Shown here in pieces: positions 25,374 to 35,379 of a DNA stretch of 64,000 nucleotides. A program made the translations under genes and the position numbers. Positions within the stretch are counted from its first letter, which is position 1. Every line of letters begins with the position of its first letter. Location of the stretch: contig JALEOU010000066.1 of assembly GCA_022766945.1 (NCBI GenBank), positions 1 to 64,000 on the forward strand, written 5' to 3'. The notes beneath the pieces are model-generated. The model searched no databases. It saw only the letters and a list, made by a program, of their open reading frames with translations, and was not told the DNA's origin. This DNA is from Fusicatenibacter sp. (GTDB taxonomy: Bacteria > Bacillota > Clostridia > Lachnospirales > Lachnospiraceae).

Positions 25374-26444
25374 TTAGAGGTTCTTCAGGGTATCCTCCAG
25401 TACCGATTCGTAATCCACATCCCCGCAGTTTTCACCGTCCACCGGAGGCACTTCATCCTCATAATCTTTCATCGCGCTGTGCGAATGAAACTTTTCTTCC
25501 TGCAGTTCCGACTCTTTTTTCTCTTCCTGAATATATTTTACCCGGTGATCCGCTCTGGAAACAGAAAACTTCGGAATTGCCTTTACATAATAATAATATT
25601 CATCATCCTCAAATTCAAGATGTTCACTCCTCGAATAATCAGCACCGAACAAAAAGAACTGAAGGACAAAGCCAATGACTGCGGATATCCCTGTCTGTAT
25701 CAACACGCCGGGAAGCGAGATTTCCACATCCAGCACCAGCCTTCCCGCAATCATGATCAAAGCATATACCACTGCTCCGGATACAACCGAAATCTGCCAT
25801 GCATAATCCGCGCTGATTCTTCGGATACAGTTCACAATCACCACCGCTGCCGCGCAGGCAACGATCGTAACCAGCATCTTCTCATTCCGAAGCAGTCCAT
25901 TGAGCAGTTCCTGTACAAGCGTCAGCATTTCCACATCTCCGCTGCTGATCATAACTGAAATCTTATCACGAACAAGCTCTATGAAAAAGTAAATCACAAC
26001 ACCTCCGGACACTGCCAAAGCAGACATCGGTGTGCCGACAAGTCCAAAACAGATCGGCGATGCAGCCGGTATATGGAACCAGAAAGCCAACGGTGTCAGA
26101 ATCAGTGACACAGCTTCTTTTGGCGTAAAGCGCAGGTACACAAACCAGAGAATCAGCATAATCAGCACAGCTACCCCTGCCACAATCAGGTTCAATGCAA
26201 AACAATGTCCGACAATCACCAGCATCGCCAGTGCCGCCATACCGCCCATGGGAATAATCGCACAGATCAGTGAGAGGATCAGTACGATATAGGTACTCGT
26301 CAGTAACTTCATATACCCCAGTGACCGATTAATCTCTGTAAACACAAGAAAGGCCAGCAAAAATTTGCAGACAGGAAGCACGAAACTGCTGTAGGATCCA
26401 TAAAACTCTTTCAATTTCTCTTTGCACTCGATTAATACAGTCAT
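25374..26444 (-). CDS. Polytopic membrane protein of unknown function upstream of cdaA
   Basis: The 356-residue protein has about nine hydrophobic segments between residues 20 and 270, for example VLPVCKFLLAFLVFTEI, IVLILSLICAIIPMGGM and LIQTGISAVIGFVLQFFLF. A cytosolic tail of about 85 residues follows, with the unusual acidic and tyrosine-rich stretch EFEDDEYYYYVKAIPKFS. I do not recognise a transporter family. It overlaps the upstream gene by ATGA and lies 7 bases from cdaA, so coupling with c-di-AMP synthesis is likely but inferred. The tail could bind a cytosolic partner. Confidence 0.72.
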   Translation of the reverse strand: MTVLIECKEKLKEFYGSYSSFVLPVCKFLLAFLVFTEINRSLGYMKLLTSTYIVLILSLICAIIPMGGMAALAMLVIVGHCFALNLIVAGVAVLIMLILWFVYLRFTPKEAVSLILTPLAFWFHIPAASPICFGLVGTPMSALAVSGGVVIYFFIELVRDKISVMISSGDVEMLTLVQELLNGLLRNEKMLVTIVACAAAVVIVNCIRRISADYAWQISVVSGAVVYALIMIAGRLVLDVEISLPGVLIQTGISAVIGFVLQFFLFGADYSRSEHLEFEDDEYYYYVKAIPKFSVSRADHRVKYIQEEKKESELQEEKFHSHSAMKDYEDEVPPVDGENCGDVDYESVLEDTLKNL

Positions 26445-26872
26445 AACTCTGTCCTCCTGTTTCTGCCCTTCTGCCTTTTTTTTGTTTCTGCTTCATAGAT
26501 CTTCTGCAGGATGCCCAGCTCCTGACAATACTCCTTCACACTCTTTTGGGCAGCCGCATACCGGGCTGACGCAATTCCGTAAACGATCGCAGAATACAGT
26601 GCCAGAAAACAGAGATACGACGCGACAATACATCCGATCAAAAAAACCAGATTGATCGAATCCACCTCGTCCATAATCCACTGAATATGGTATAAAATCA
26701 TAAAACCAAGCACTAATAAATATCCAAAAGTAGCGGCAAAAAAATTCTTCAGAAGAGATACTCCGATATAATCGCTGCGAAAGTAGCGACTGATCTTTTG
26801 CGCTTCCTTTCCTTCTTTTTTTTCATAAAGTGCCAGCTTCGTCATCTGCCGTACACGTTTTTCATTTAACAT
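26441..26872 (-). CDS. Small two-helix membrane protein of unknown function
   Basis: The 143-residue protein has two central hydrophobic hairpin segments (AATFGYLLVLGFMILYHI and LVFLIGCIVASYLCFLALY). They are flanked by a charged N-terminus and a lysine- and arginine-rich C-terminal helix ending QKGRNRRTEL. Both ends are probably cytosolic. The stop overlaps the next start as ATGA. It is the first gene of the operon that continues through cdaA, cdaR and ptsH. The 186-base gap upstream holds only a weak candidate promoter (TTGATC, 19 bases, TAGAAT). Function unknown. Confidence 0.68.
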   Translation of the reverse strand: MLNEKRVRQMTKLALYEKKEGKEAQKISRYFRSDYIGVSLLKNFFAATFGYLLVLGFMILYHIQWIMDEVDSINLVFLIGCIVASYLCFLALYSAIVYGIASARYAAAQKSVKEYCQELGILQKIYEAETKKRQKGRNRRTEL

Positions 26873-27058
26873 GAATCTGTTCTCCCTTACTGCAATATAT
26901 CATTGCCAATAAAAGTTTTTATTCTAAAATCCTGGTATCATCCACGATCAATACCATGTTTTACCGTTCAAGAACTAGTATCATTTTATCATAAGATTTC
27001 TAATATGGAAAGCCATTCTGAAAATATTCGCACAATCTTTCTGCAAACCTGTTGCTGC

Positions 27059-27826
27059 TCAGCCTTCTCCTCGTCCGGCTGCCACCACAAGAAAGCCGAC
27101 TGATTCTGCTCCCCTCTCCAGCAGAAGAGAGGCGATCGCATCGACTGTACTTCCTGTTGTGTAGATATCGTCCACAAGCAGAACTCTCCTGTAAGGAATC
27201 CGCCCCGGTACTACACAAAACGCATGCTCCAGATTTTTTCTACGCTCCGCCCTTCCCAGTTCTTTTTGAGCTTTTGTGTTTTTTACCCGCCTGACAGATC
27301 TGACATCCACCGGAAGCTTCAGTTCCTTTCCGAGTCTGAAGGCCAGTATCTCTGCCTGATTATACCCTCTTTTTCTCATTCTGGCAGGATGGAGCGGTAC
27401 CGGAATCAATACCTCCGGTTTCATGCGACGGATAAAAGACGCTCCACCCAGACAGATCGATCGCGCATAAAATCCGGCGTATTCTGTCCGTCCCTGATAT
27501 TTATAGCGCATCAGGGATTTCTCCATAAAGCCGCGATAAGGATAAGCTGCAAAGCCTTCCTCATAACTGTGACTGGTATGTGCGCAGTCATGGCAGTATT
27601 CCAGAGTGGCATCTTTGATTGGACTGCTGCATTTGCGGCATCTTGGACCGGTGATCATCAGAACCTTCCCGGCACACCCACGGCAGATCCATTTTTCTTC
27701 CCGAAGAAGGATCCCGTCGCAGATCGGACATCTTCTCGGATATACAGCATCCAAAATTCGATTTCCGATTCCCGCGATTCCTTTGTTTCCTCCGTTAAAT
27801 TCTTCTGTTCGTTCTCCTTTTGACAA
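27059..27826 (-). CDS. comFC: ComF-family phosphoribosyltransferase-like protein
   Basis: The 255-residue protein has an N-terminal zinc-finger region (RRCPICDGIL, ICRGCAG, CRKCSSPI, CHDCAH). The phosphoribosyltransferase-like C-terminus has VLLVDDIYTTGSTVDA as its PRPP loop, and KNTKAQKELGRAERRKNLEHAF also matches the family. ComFC acts in DNA uptake in naturally competent Firmicutes, but homologues occur widely. comFA is not adjacent. It follows recD2 by 45 bases and is the last gene of the mbl-recD2-comFC unit. Confidence 0.92.
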   Translation of the reverse strand: MSKGERTEEFNGGNKGIAGIGNRILDAVYPRRCPICDGILLREEKWICRGCAGKVLMITGPRCRKCSSPIKDATLEYCHDCAHTSHSYEEGFAAYPYRGFMEKSLMRYKYQGRTEYAGFYARSICLGGASFIRRMKPEVLIPVPLHPARMRKRGYNQAEILAFRLGKELKLPVDVRSVRRVKNTKAQKELGRAERRKNLEHAFCVVPGRIPYRRVLLVDDIYTTGSTVDAIASLLLERGAESVGFLVVAAGRGEG

Positions 27827-27871
27827 AATAAGCTTTCCTTTCCTTCTCTTCTGAAAGCTTATCTCTTTCGC

Positions 27872-30118
27872 TTACACAGACGACGTATAAAGTTCGCAAA
27901 TCCTCTGTGTCAATGTTGTATACCGATTTTCCTCAATGTGATTTTCAATCATTGCATCAAATGTTACATCACTTCCTACAATCGTTACACACTTTCTTGC
28001 CCTTGTGACTGCCGTATACAAAAGGTTTCTGGTCATAAGCATGCGGGGACCTCCAAGAATCGGCAGAATCACTGCCGGATATTCGCTGCCCTGAGCCTTA
28101 TGTATCGTCGTGGCATAAGCCAGTTCCAATTCATCTGCCTGTTTGAATGTATAGTCCGCAAATTTTCCTTCATCGTATTCCACTGTTATAATCTCCGTAT
28201 AGGGATTCATGCTGCGTATCACACCAATATCTCCATTGAAAACACCCATCCCTTTTTCCACAACGATCTGATTGGCGCCGCGTATTTCCCACTCCAGCTG
28301 ATAGTTATTTCGGATCTGCATGACCTTGTCTCCTTCGCGGAAAATACCGGATCCAAATTCCCGCTCTGTTTTCCCTTCCGAGGGCGGATTCAGATGTTTC
28401 TGCAGAATCTGATTCAGATTTTCCACACCAAGAGCTCCTTTTCTCATTGGGGTGAGGATCTGGATTTCCTGTGGTCTGGCATCTACATAAGACGGCAGTT
28501 TACTGGAAATCAACGCCACAATCACTTTCTGAATTACATTGACATCATACCGCTTCAGGAAAAAGAAATCCCGGCTTTTATTATCCAGCGTCACTTTTTC
28601 TCCATTGTGGATTTTATGCGCATTGACCACGATATCGCTCTCCGATGCCTGACGGAAAATATGGGTAAGCCTCACGACCGGAAAACATTCCGAGCGGATC
28701 AGATCCCGAAGCACACTGCCTGGCCCAACACTCGGCAGCTGATTCTGATCTCCTACAAGAATCACCCTGGTTCCGGGCACAATAGCCGAAAGAAGAGCAT
28801 GCATCAGATGAATATCCACCATAGACATCTCATCGATTATGATTACATCCGCTTCCAGGGGATTCTCCGCATTTCTCTCAAAGTGAACTTTGGAAGAGGA
28901 CTCTTCCATCATTCCGGATAATTCCAGAAGTCTGTGAATCGTACATGCTTCACATCCAGTGGCTTCTGTCATCCGTTTGGCCGCTCTTCCGGTAGGAGCC
29001 GCAAGAAAGATGTCAAGTCCCTCTGATTCAAAATAATGGATCATCGTATTGATTGTAGTCGTCTTACCGGTTCCCGGTCCACCTGTAAGAATCAAAAGTC
29101 CGTTTATGGCTGCCTCAATAACCGCAGTTTTCTGCATCTCATCCAGCTGAATACTCTTATTTTTTTCGATGGCAGCAATCCGCTTTTCGATTCTCTCCCG
29201 GTCTTCCTCGCAGGTGATATTGAGTTCATGAAGCATTCTGGCTGTGCTAAGCTCCAGATAATAATACTCTCTTGTATAAACAATCCGTTCTGTTCCATTG
29301 TCTTTCGTCTGTATTTCTTTTCGGATCACCTTTCGATCCATCGCCAGATCCGCAAGAGACAACTCCATATCTTCGGTATTGACCCTCAAAAGCTCCCCTG
29401 CACGCGCAAACAGCAGACGTTCCGGCAGATACACATGTCCTTCCGCAGAAGCCTGATTCAGCAGATAACACAATCCGCTCCTGATCCGGTATTCGCTGTT
29501 CACAGCAATCCCGATCCGGCCGGCGATCTCATCCGCCGTACGGAATCCGACTCCCGGAATATCCTCCGCCATTTTGTATGGATTCTCTTTCAGTATCCGG
29601 TACATCTGATCCCCATACTGCTGATAGATCTTTACTCCAAGATTCAGCGCAATCCCATAGCCCGCAAGAAAAATCATGGCGTTCTGCATTTCTGCTTTTT
29701 CCTGTACCTGCTGTGCAATCTCACGCGCCTTGCGTTCACTGATTCCCTTCACCTCTGAGAGTCTCTCCGGCTCTTCTTCCATAATCCTTAAGGTATCTTC
29801 TCCGAATCTGCGGACAATTCTGGCAGCAAGCGCTGCACCAACCCCTTTGATTGCACCCGAACCCAGGTACCTCTCCAAAGCAAGAGAATCCTGTGGGACT
29901 TTCGTCTCATAGGATTCTATGCGGAACTGCTGACCATATGTTGCATGCTCTGTATATACTCCGACAGCTTCGATCAGTTCCCCCTCTCCGATCACGGGAA
30001 GATTGCCCACACAGGTGAGCTCTGCAGCTCCCATTTTCAGGTTTAAAACAGTATAGCCATTCTCTTCATTGCGAAAGATAATGTGTTCTACATAGCCTTC
30101 TACTTTCTCTTTCTCCAT
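27872..30118 (-). CDS. recD2: ATP-dependent 5'-3' DNA helicase, RecD2 type
   Basis: The 748-residue helicase has the long RecD2 N-terminus with OB-like and helix-hairpin-helix parts (LGSGAIKGVGAALAARIV; VKGISERKAREIA). Walker A is GGPGTGKTTTINTM near residue 344, followed by VIIIDEMSMVDIHLM, and the C-terminal SH3 and motif VI show TIHKAQGSEYPAV and YTAVTRARKCV. No RecB or RecC is present, as expected for RecD2. The start lies 2 bases after the mbl stop with a weak ribosome site, which suggests coupling. Confidence 0.95.
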   Translation of the reverse strand: MEKEKVEGYVEHIIFRNEENGYTVLNLKMGAAELTCVGNLPVIGEGELIEAVGVYTEHATYGQQFRIESYETKVPQDSLALERYLGSGAIKGVGAALAARIVRRFGEDTLRIMEEEPERLSEVKGISERKAREIAQQVQEKAEMQNAMIFLAGYGIALNLGVKIYQQYGDQMYRILKENPYKMAEDIPGVGFRTADEIAGRIGIAVNSEYRIRSGLCYLLNQASAEGHVYLPERLLFARAGELLRVNTEDMELSLADLAMDRKVIRKEIQTKDNGTERIVYTREYYYLELSTARMLHELNITCEEDRERIEKRIAAIEKNKSIQLDEMQKTAVIEAAINGLLILTGGPGTGKTTTINTMIHYFESEGLDIFLAAPTGRAAKRMTEATGCEACTIHRLLELSGMMEESSSKVHFERNAENPLEADVIIIDEMSMVDIHLMHALLSAIVPGTRVILVGDQNQLPSVGPGSVLRDLIRSECFPVVRLTHIFRQASESDIVVNAHKIHNGEKVTLDNKSRDFFFLKRYDVNVIQKVIVALISSKLPSYVDARPQEIQILTPMRKGALGVENLNQILQKHLNPPSEGKTEREFGSGIFREGDKVMQIRNNYQLEWEIRGANQIVVEKGMGVFNGDIGVIRSMNPYTEIITVEYDEGKFADYTFKQADELELAYATTIHKAQGSEYPAVILPILGGPRMLMTRNLLYTAVTRARKCVTIVGSDVTFDAMIENHIEENRYTTLTQRICELYTSSV

Positions 30119-30120
30119 CT

Positions 30121-31119
30121 CTAAAACCGACTCTCAAATTCTGCCATAACTTCGCGGTACTGCCCTGTTCCAAGCGCAACAACGCAGGCAGGGTTTTCAG
30201 CCGTCATGGTGTCAATTCCTGTCCTCTCCTGTATCAGTTCCTCTATGCCGTCCAGCAGACTTCCTCCGCCGGTAAGGACGATCCCCCTGTCAGCCACATC
30301 CGATGCCAGCTCCGGCGGTGTTTTCTCCAGAACCGCACACACCGCATCCGCGATCTGCGATGTAGCCGGGGAAAGTGCTTCCCGGATCTCCTCGGAAGAA
30401 ATCGTAACAGTCTTTGGAAGACCTGTGATCACATTTCTTCCCCGCACTTCCATCGTCTTTTCCTCGGCTCGCTGATAAGCAGAGCCAATACGAATCTTGA
30501 CTGCCTCTGCCGTCTGCTCACCAATAAAGACATTGTATTTTTTCCGGATATACCGGATAATCGCCTGATCAAAATTTTCGCCGGCCAGCTTGATGGAATT
30601 TGATACCACAGTGCCGGCCAGAGAAATCACTGCAATATCAGTGGTTCCTCCTCCGATATCCACAATCATATTTCCGCAGGGTTTTGTAATATCAATGCCT
30701 GCTCCGATTGCTGCTGCAACAGGCTCCGGTACAATCAACACCTCTCTGGCACCTGCCTGGTAAGTCGCTTCCTCTACCGCCTTTCGCTCCACCTCGGTCA
30801 CCCCCGAGGGAACACAGATACTGATTCTGGGCTTTCGGAAAGCTTTTCTCCCCATCGCTTTCTGTATAAAATAACGCAGCATACGTTCTGTAATCAGAAA
30901 ATCCGTAATAACACCCTGACGCAGTGGACGGATTGCCATAATATTTCCGGGCGTACGTCCGATCATCTGCCTGGCCTCTTCGCCGATCGCTTTCACTTTA
31001 TCTGCGTCTTTATCATATGCAACTACAGACGGCTCCTTGAGCACGATACCCTTTCCCCTGGCAAACACCAGGATACTGGCCGTCCCAAGGTCGATTCCAA
31101 TATCAGTCGTTGCAGCCAT
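30121..31119 (-). CDS. mbl: MreB/Mbl-type actin homologue
   Basis: The 332-residue bacterial actin has the phosphate motifs IGIDLGTASILVF and VDIGGGTTDIAVIS, and the adenosine motif GIVLTGGGSLLDG. These filaments direct wall synthesis in rods. No mreC or mreD follows, so this is a stand-alone paralogue of the Mbl or MreBH kind rather than the mreBCD member. Exact assignment among paralogues needs a tree. A candidate promoter lies at 31176-31204, and the ribosome site is AAAGGGG. Confidence 0.88.
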   Translation of the reverse strand: MAATTDIGIDLGTASILVFARGKGIVLKEPSVVAYDKDADKVKAIGEEARQMIGRTPGNIMAIRPLRQGVITDFLITERMLRYFIQKAMGRKAFRKPRISICVPSGVTEVERKAVEEATYQAGAREVLIVPEPVAAAIGAGIDITKPCGNMIVDIGGGTTDIAVISLAGTVVSNSIKLAGENFDQAIIRYIRKKYNVFIGEQTAEAVKIRIGSAYQRAEEKTMEVRGRNVITGLPKTVTISSEEIREALSPATSQIADAVCAVLEKTPPELASDVADRGIVLTGGGSLLDGIEELIQERTGIDTMTAENPACVVALGTGQYREVMAEFESRF

Positions 31120-31175
31120 AGTATTCCCCTTTCCAACGTAAAATCCTCTTCGCCCACCGGGCTGTCACACTAAAG

Positions 31176-31204
31176 ATTATAATCAATCTGCAGGAAAATG
31201 GAAA
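31176..31204 (-). promoter_or_regulatory. Candidate promoter of mbl-recD2-comFC
   Basis: A perfect -10 TATAAT (31176-31181) has a weak -35 TTTCCA (31199-31204) at 17 bases. A short hairpin GCCCACCGGGC lies in the 5' untranslated part. Confidence 0.45.
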
Positions 31205-31211
31205 GCGTTTT

Positions 31212-34040
31212 TTAGAGATATTTTCCGACATATTTTCCCGTGTAGGAAATCGGATTCTTTGCAACCTCCTCCGGCGTACCGTATGCGATCACCGTTCCTC
31301 CTTTGTCACCGCCTTCGGGTCCGATGTCGATAATATAGTCTGCTGTCTTTATCACATCCAGATTATGCTCGATGACAATCACGGTATTTCCTCCTTCTGT
31401 GAGACGTTTCAGAATTGTTACCAGTTTATGCACATCCGCAAAGTGAAGACCAGTAGTTGGCTCATCCAGAATATAGATGGTCTTTCCCGTTCCCCGTCTG
31501 CTAAGTTCTGTTGCCAGCTTGATTCTCTGAGCCTCACCACCGGAGAGCGTTGTGGAGGGCTGTCCGAGACGGATATAGGAAAGCCCCACATCGTACAGAG
31601 TTTCCAGTTTTCTGTAAATAGAGGGCACCGGTTTGAAAAACTCCAGGGCTTCCTCCACTGTCATATTCAATACATCGTATATACTTTTTCCCTTGTATTT
31701 CACTTCCAGCGTCTCACGATTATATCTTTTTCCGTGACACACCTCACAGGGTACATAAACATCCGGGAGAAAGTGCATCTCAATCTTGATAATTCCGTCG
31801 CCACTGCAGGCTTCGCAGCGTCCTCCCTTGATGTTAAAACTGAAACGTCCTTTTTTGTATCCTCTGGCCCTCGCATCCTGTGTCGCCGCAAACAGATCAC
31901 GGATCTGATCAAACAGCCCCGTATACGTTGCCGGATTGGAACGGGGCGTTCTTCCGATGGGGGACTGATCAATGTCAATCACCTTGTCCAGCTGCTCCAT
32001 TCCCAGGATATCCTTATGCTCACCCGGAATCGTTCTTGCGCGGTTCAGATCTCTTGCAAGACGCTTATAGAGAATTTCATTGACCAGCGAACTCTTTCCG
32101 GATCCTGAGACACCGGTTACACAGGTCATCACACCAAGGGGGAATGAGACATCGATATTTTTCAGATTATGCTCTCTGGCCCCGATCACTTTGAGCCATC
32201 CTTTTGGCTGACTGCGCACTTTCGGCACCGGTATTTTCAGCTCACCGCTGAGATATTTTCCCGTAATGGAGTCGGGATTTTTCATCAGATCTTCCGCCGT
32301 TCCGATGGCAACCAGTTCTCCGCCATGCTCACCGGCTCCCGGTCCGATATCTACCACACAGTCTGCCGCGCGCATCGTATCCTCATCGTGTTCCACGACA
32401 ATCAATGTATTTCCCAGGTCCCTCAGATTGCGAAGTGTTGCCAGCAGTTTGTCATTATCACGCTGATGAAGACCGATGCTCGGCTCATCCAGAATATAGG
32501 CAACGCCCACAAGGCCTGATCCGATCTGTGTCGCCAGACGGATTCTCTGTGCTTCTCCTCCCGAAAGCGATGCCGTTCCCCGCGCCAGTGTCAGGTACTC
32601 CAGACCGACATCGATCAGAAATCCAACTCTCGCATGAATTTCTTTCAAAATCTGTTTTCCAATCAGCCGCTGCTGCTCACTCAGCGACAACTCATCCAGG
32701 AATTTTTGAAGCTGCTCAATCGACATTGCCGTAACTTCGTAGATGTTCTTTTCTCCCACCGTCACTGCCAGAGAAGTCGCTTTCAGTCTCTGGCCATGGC
32801 AGACCTGGCAGGGCGTTACCTGCATAAAGGTCTCAAATTCCTGCTTGGTAGATTCCGCACCGGTTTCACGATAGCGCCGCTCCACATTTTTGATCAGCCC
32901 TTCAAATGCCACATCATACACTCCGACGCCTCTTTGTCCGCGGTAATGGACTTTCACTTTCTTCTCGTCGGTTCCGTAGATGATAATATCATGAATCTTC
33001 TTCGGATAATCCCGAAACGGTGTGTCCAGCGAAAAATCATATTCTTCCGCCAGAGCATCCAGTACTGCTCTGGTATAACTGCTTTTGTCAGTGCAGGACT
33101 GCCATCCGATCACCGCAATGGCTCCCTCGGAAATCGACATGGAAGGATCCGGAATCATCAGTTGTTCGTCAAACTCCATCTTATAGCCAAGTCCTGTACA
33201 GTTCGGACACGCACCGAACGGATTGTTAAAGGAAAAGCTTCTCGGTTCAATCTCATCCATGCTGATTCCACAGTCCGGACAGGAAAAACTCTGGCTGAAA
33301 GTCATCTGATTTCCATCCATTGTATCAACCACCAGCAATCCCTCCGCCATATCCAGCACACTTTCCACCGAATCTGTCAGACGCTTTTCAATCCCCGGCT
33401 TAATCATCAGACGGTCCACCACGATCTGAATCGTATGCTTCAGATTCTTATCCAGGTTGATCTCTTCTGAAAGCTCATACTGACTTCCATCAATCATCAC
33501 TCTGACATAGCCGCTTCGTCTGGCCTGATCCAGAATCTTTTCATGACGTCCCTTTCTCCCCCGTACAACCGGAGCCAGAAGCAAAACACGTGTCCTCTCC
33601 GGCAGCGCCATGATCTGATCTACCATCTGATCCACAGACTGACGGCTGACCACTCTGCCGCACTTCGGGCAATGGGGAATCCCGATCCGCGCATACAGCA
33701 GACGAAAATAATCATAAATCTCCGTCACCGTGCCGACCGTAGATCTGGGATTCCGGTTCGTGGATTTCTGATCAATCGAAATCGCCGGAGGAAGTCCTTC
33801 AATACTCTCCACATTTGGTTTTTCCATCTGTCCGAGGAACTGCCTTGCATAGGAAGAAAGGCTCTCCATATACCGCCGCTGTCCCTCCGCATAAATCGTA
33901 TCAAAAGCCAGAGAGCTCTTTCCCGAACCACTCAGGCCTGTCAAGACTACAAACTGATTTCTGGGGATATCAACGCTCAGATTTTTCAGATTATTCTCTT
34001 TCGCTCCCCTGATTCTGATAAATTCTTTTTTCTCTGCCAT
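31212..34040 (-). CDS. uvrA: Excinuclease ABC subunit A
   Basis: The 942-residue DNA damage sensor of nucleotide excision repair has two ABC ATPase modules. Walker A motifs are [13 protein letters not shown] near residue 35 and [13 protein letters not shown] in the second half. Zinc fingers are visible as CPDCGISM with CPNC, and CEACSGDG with CEVC. The signatures [12 protein letters not shown] and [12 protein letters not shown] are intact. A longer frame reaches 34136, but the ATG at 34040 has a ribosome site (AGAGG) and begins the family sequence. uvrB is not adjacent. The upstream region carries its own promoter with an overlapping LexA-like box. Confidence 0.97.
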   Translation of the reverse strand: MAEKKEFIRIRGAKENNLKNLSVDIPRNQFVVLTGLSGSGKSSLAFDTIYAEGQRRYMESLSSYARQFLGQMEKPNVESIEGLPPAISIDQKSTNRNPRSTVGTVTEIYDYFRLLYARIGIPHCPKCGRVVSRQSVDQMVDQIMALPERTRVLLLAPVVRGRKGRHEKILDQARRSGYVRVMIDGSQYELSEEINLDKNLKHTIQIVVDRLMIKPGIEKRLTDSVESVLDMAEGLLVVDTMDGNQMTFSQSFSCPDCGISMDEIEPRSFSFNNPFGACPNCTGLGYKMEFDEQLMIPDPSMSISEGAIAVIGWQSCTDKSSYTRAVLDALAEEYDFSLDTPFRDYPKKIHDIIIYGTDEKKVKVHYRGQRGVGVYDVAFEGLIKNVERRYRETGAESTKQEFETFMQVTPCQVCHGQRLKATSLAVTVGEKNIYEVTAMSIEQLQKFLDELSLSEQQRLIGKQILKEIHARVGFLIDVGLEYLTLARGTASLSGGEAQRIRLATQIGSGLVGVAYILDEPSIGLHQRDNDKLLATLRNLRDLGNTLIVVEHDEDTMRAADCVVDIGPGAGEHGGELVAIGTAEDLMKNPDSITGKYLSGELKIPVPKVRSQPKGWLKVIGAREHNLKNIDVSFPLGVMTCVTGVSGSGKSSLVNEILYKRLARDLNRARTIPGEHKDILGMEQLDKVIDIDQSPIGRTPRSNPATYTGLFDQIRDLFAATQDARARGYKKGRFSFNIKGGRCEACSGDGIIKIEMHFLPDVYVPCEVCHGKRYNRETLEVKYKGKSIYDVLNMTVEEALEFFKPVPSIYRKLETLYDVGLSYIRLGQPSTTLSGGEAQRIKLATELSRRGTGKTIYILDEPTTGLHFADVHKLVTILKRLTEGGNTVIVIEHNLDVIKTADYIIDIGPEGGDKGGTVIAYGTPEEVAKNPISYTGKYVGKYL

Positions 34041-34084
34041 GATTTTTCCTCTTCGTATCTCGTTAATCTGTTTGTCTTGTTCGA

Positions 34085-34113
34085 TTGTAGCACAGAACAG
34101 GCCCGAATGCAAA
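34085..34113 (-). promoter_or_regulatory. Promoter of uvrA
   Basis: TTGCAT (34108-34113) and TACAAT (34085-34090) are separated by 17 bases, between hemW and uvrA. Confidence 0.7.
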
Positions 34114-34124
34114 CATTTGTTCTT
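34111..34124 (-). promoter_or_regulatory. Candidate LexA (DinR) operator over the uvrA -35 box
   Basis: AGAACAAATGTTTG matches the Gram-positive LexA consensus CGAACRNRYGTTYC at 12 of 14 positions. It overlaps the uvrA -35 box by three bases, a normal place for repression. uvrA belongs to the SOS regulon in B. subtilis. Confidence 0.6.
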
Positions 34125-34132
34125 TTTTGATA

Positions 34133-35263
34133 TCACAAAAGGAATTCTGAGAGTATTACATTGCTCACGGAAATTCCCGCTCTGCTTAAGGCTACCTGGT
34201 CCTCACTGACAGTAAGCATACCCATTTGCCCGTATTTTTTCAGAACTTCTCCGTAAACACTCTCCATCCTTTTCCCAAACAGGTCGAAAAACTTCTTTCT
34301 GCTGACCCCTTGTGTCATGCGAAGCCCAAGAAACATAAACTCTTCCATACAGTCTTTCTCTGACAGTATTTCCTGATCCGTGCGAATCCGATCCGCCGCG
34401 CCTTCAGATTCCATATATTGCTTCACATCCCGGATGTTTGTCCAGCGCCGGTTCTGATACAGTGAAGCGGCAGAGGGACCAAATCCAAGATACTCTGTCC
34501 GCTCCCAGTAGCCCCTGTTGTGCCTGCAGGCGTATCCCTTTTTCGCATAATTGGAAATTTCATACTGCCAAAATCCGTAATCTTTCAGGAGCCGCCCTGT
34601 CATTTCATACATTTCCCTCTCCGTATCCTCATCGGGAAGATCCAGCTTCTGATCGGCAAATGGCGTTCCCATCTCCACGATCAGACTGTAGACTGACAGA
34701 TGTTCCGGTTTCATGCCGGCAACGGTTTTCAGACTCTCCTCAAGGGATGAGAGCGTCTGTCCCGGCAGTCCCGACATCAGATCCACACTGATATTATCAA
34801 ATCCTGCCTTCCTGGCCATGTAAAAACTCTCCTGAAATTCTTCAAAGGTATGAATTCTCCCCAGTCTTTTTAATTCCTCTGCATGGATCGACTGACACCC
34901 GAAACTGATCCGGTTGAATCCCGCTTTCCGATATGCCAACAGTTTTTCCATATCCACAGTTCCCGGATTTGCCTCCAGTGTAATCTCCGTCTCCGGCGCA
35001 AATGTAAAATGTTCCCCAAGTGCCGCCAGGATGCTTGTCAAAAACTCTGATCTTAAAATCGAAGGAGTTCCCCCTCCGAAAAATACCGAAACCACCTCAT
35101 ATTCCGGATCATGCTCCGCTTTTTCGATTTCTGCAAGAAGGCTCTCCACATACCGCTTTTGCTCCGCGCTGGTTCCTGGTTTGGATACAAAATCACAGTA
35201 GGCGCATTTTCTGACACAAAACGGGATATGGACATACAATTCCAGTTCCTTTTTCTTCTCCAT
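34133..35263 (-). CDS. hemW: Radical SAM heme chaperone HemW
   Basis: The 376-residue protein has the radical SAM cluster motif at residues 16-23 ([14 protein letters not shown]). The aspartate after the third cysteine fits HemW rather than coproporphyrinogen dehydrogenase Hem[11 protein letters not shown] and the conserved [10 protein letters not shown] follow. HemW hands heme to target proteins. The open frame extends to 35356, but the conserved sequence starts at the ATG at 35263; its ribosome site is weak (GAAGAAAAG). The same neighbourhood, lepA then hemW, is common in clostridia. Confidence 0.92.
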   Translation of the reverse strand: MEKKKELELYVHIPFCVRKCAYCDFVSKPGTSAEQKRYVESLLAEIEKAEHDPEYEVVSVFFGGGTPSILRSEFLTSILAALGEHFTFAPETEITLEANPGTVDMEKLLAYRKAGFNRISFGCQSIHAEELKRLGRIHTFEEFQESFYMARKAGFDNISVDLMSGLPGQTLSSLEESLKTVAGMKPEHLSVYSLIVEMGTPFADQKLDLPDEDTEREMYEMTGRLLKDYGFWQYEISNYAKKGYACRHNRGYWERTEYLGFGPSAASLYQNRRWTNIRDVKQYMESEGAADRIRTDQEILSEKDCMEEFMFLGLRMTQGVSRKKFFDLFGKRMESVYGEVLKKYGQMGMLTVSEDQVALSRAGISVSNVILSEFLL

Positions 35264-35308
35264 CTGTTCTTTTCTTCTTTCTTTTTGACGTACGGATCCA
35301 ATGCGTAA

Positions 35309-35367
35309 GCGAGGAACCTTCGTTTCCGCACAACTATTTGTGCTCTTTGGAAACAAAAGTTCCTCGC
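35309..35367. other. Long imperfect hairpin between lepA and hemW
   Basis: Three nested inverted arms pair outside to inside. GCGAGGAAC (35309-35317) pairs with GTTCCTCGC (35359-35367), GTTTCC with GGAAAC, and GCACA with TGTGC. There is no long T run on the minus strand after it, so it is not a classical terminator for lepA. Confidence 0.65.
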
Positions 35368-35379
35368 ATCTTTTTCGCC

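Noticed and set aside
31154..31164. GCCCACCGGGC hairpin before mbl as a terminator of another gene
   Set aside because: It is short, lacks a T run and lies inside the likely 5' untranslated region.
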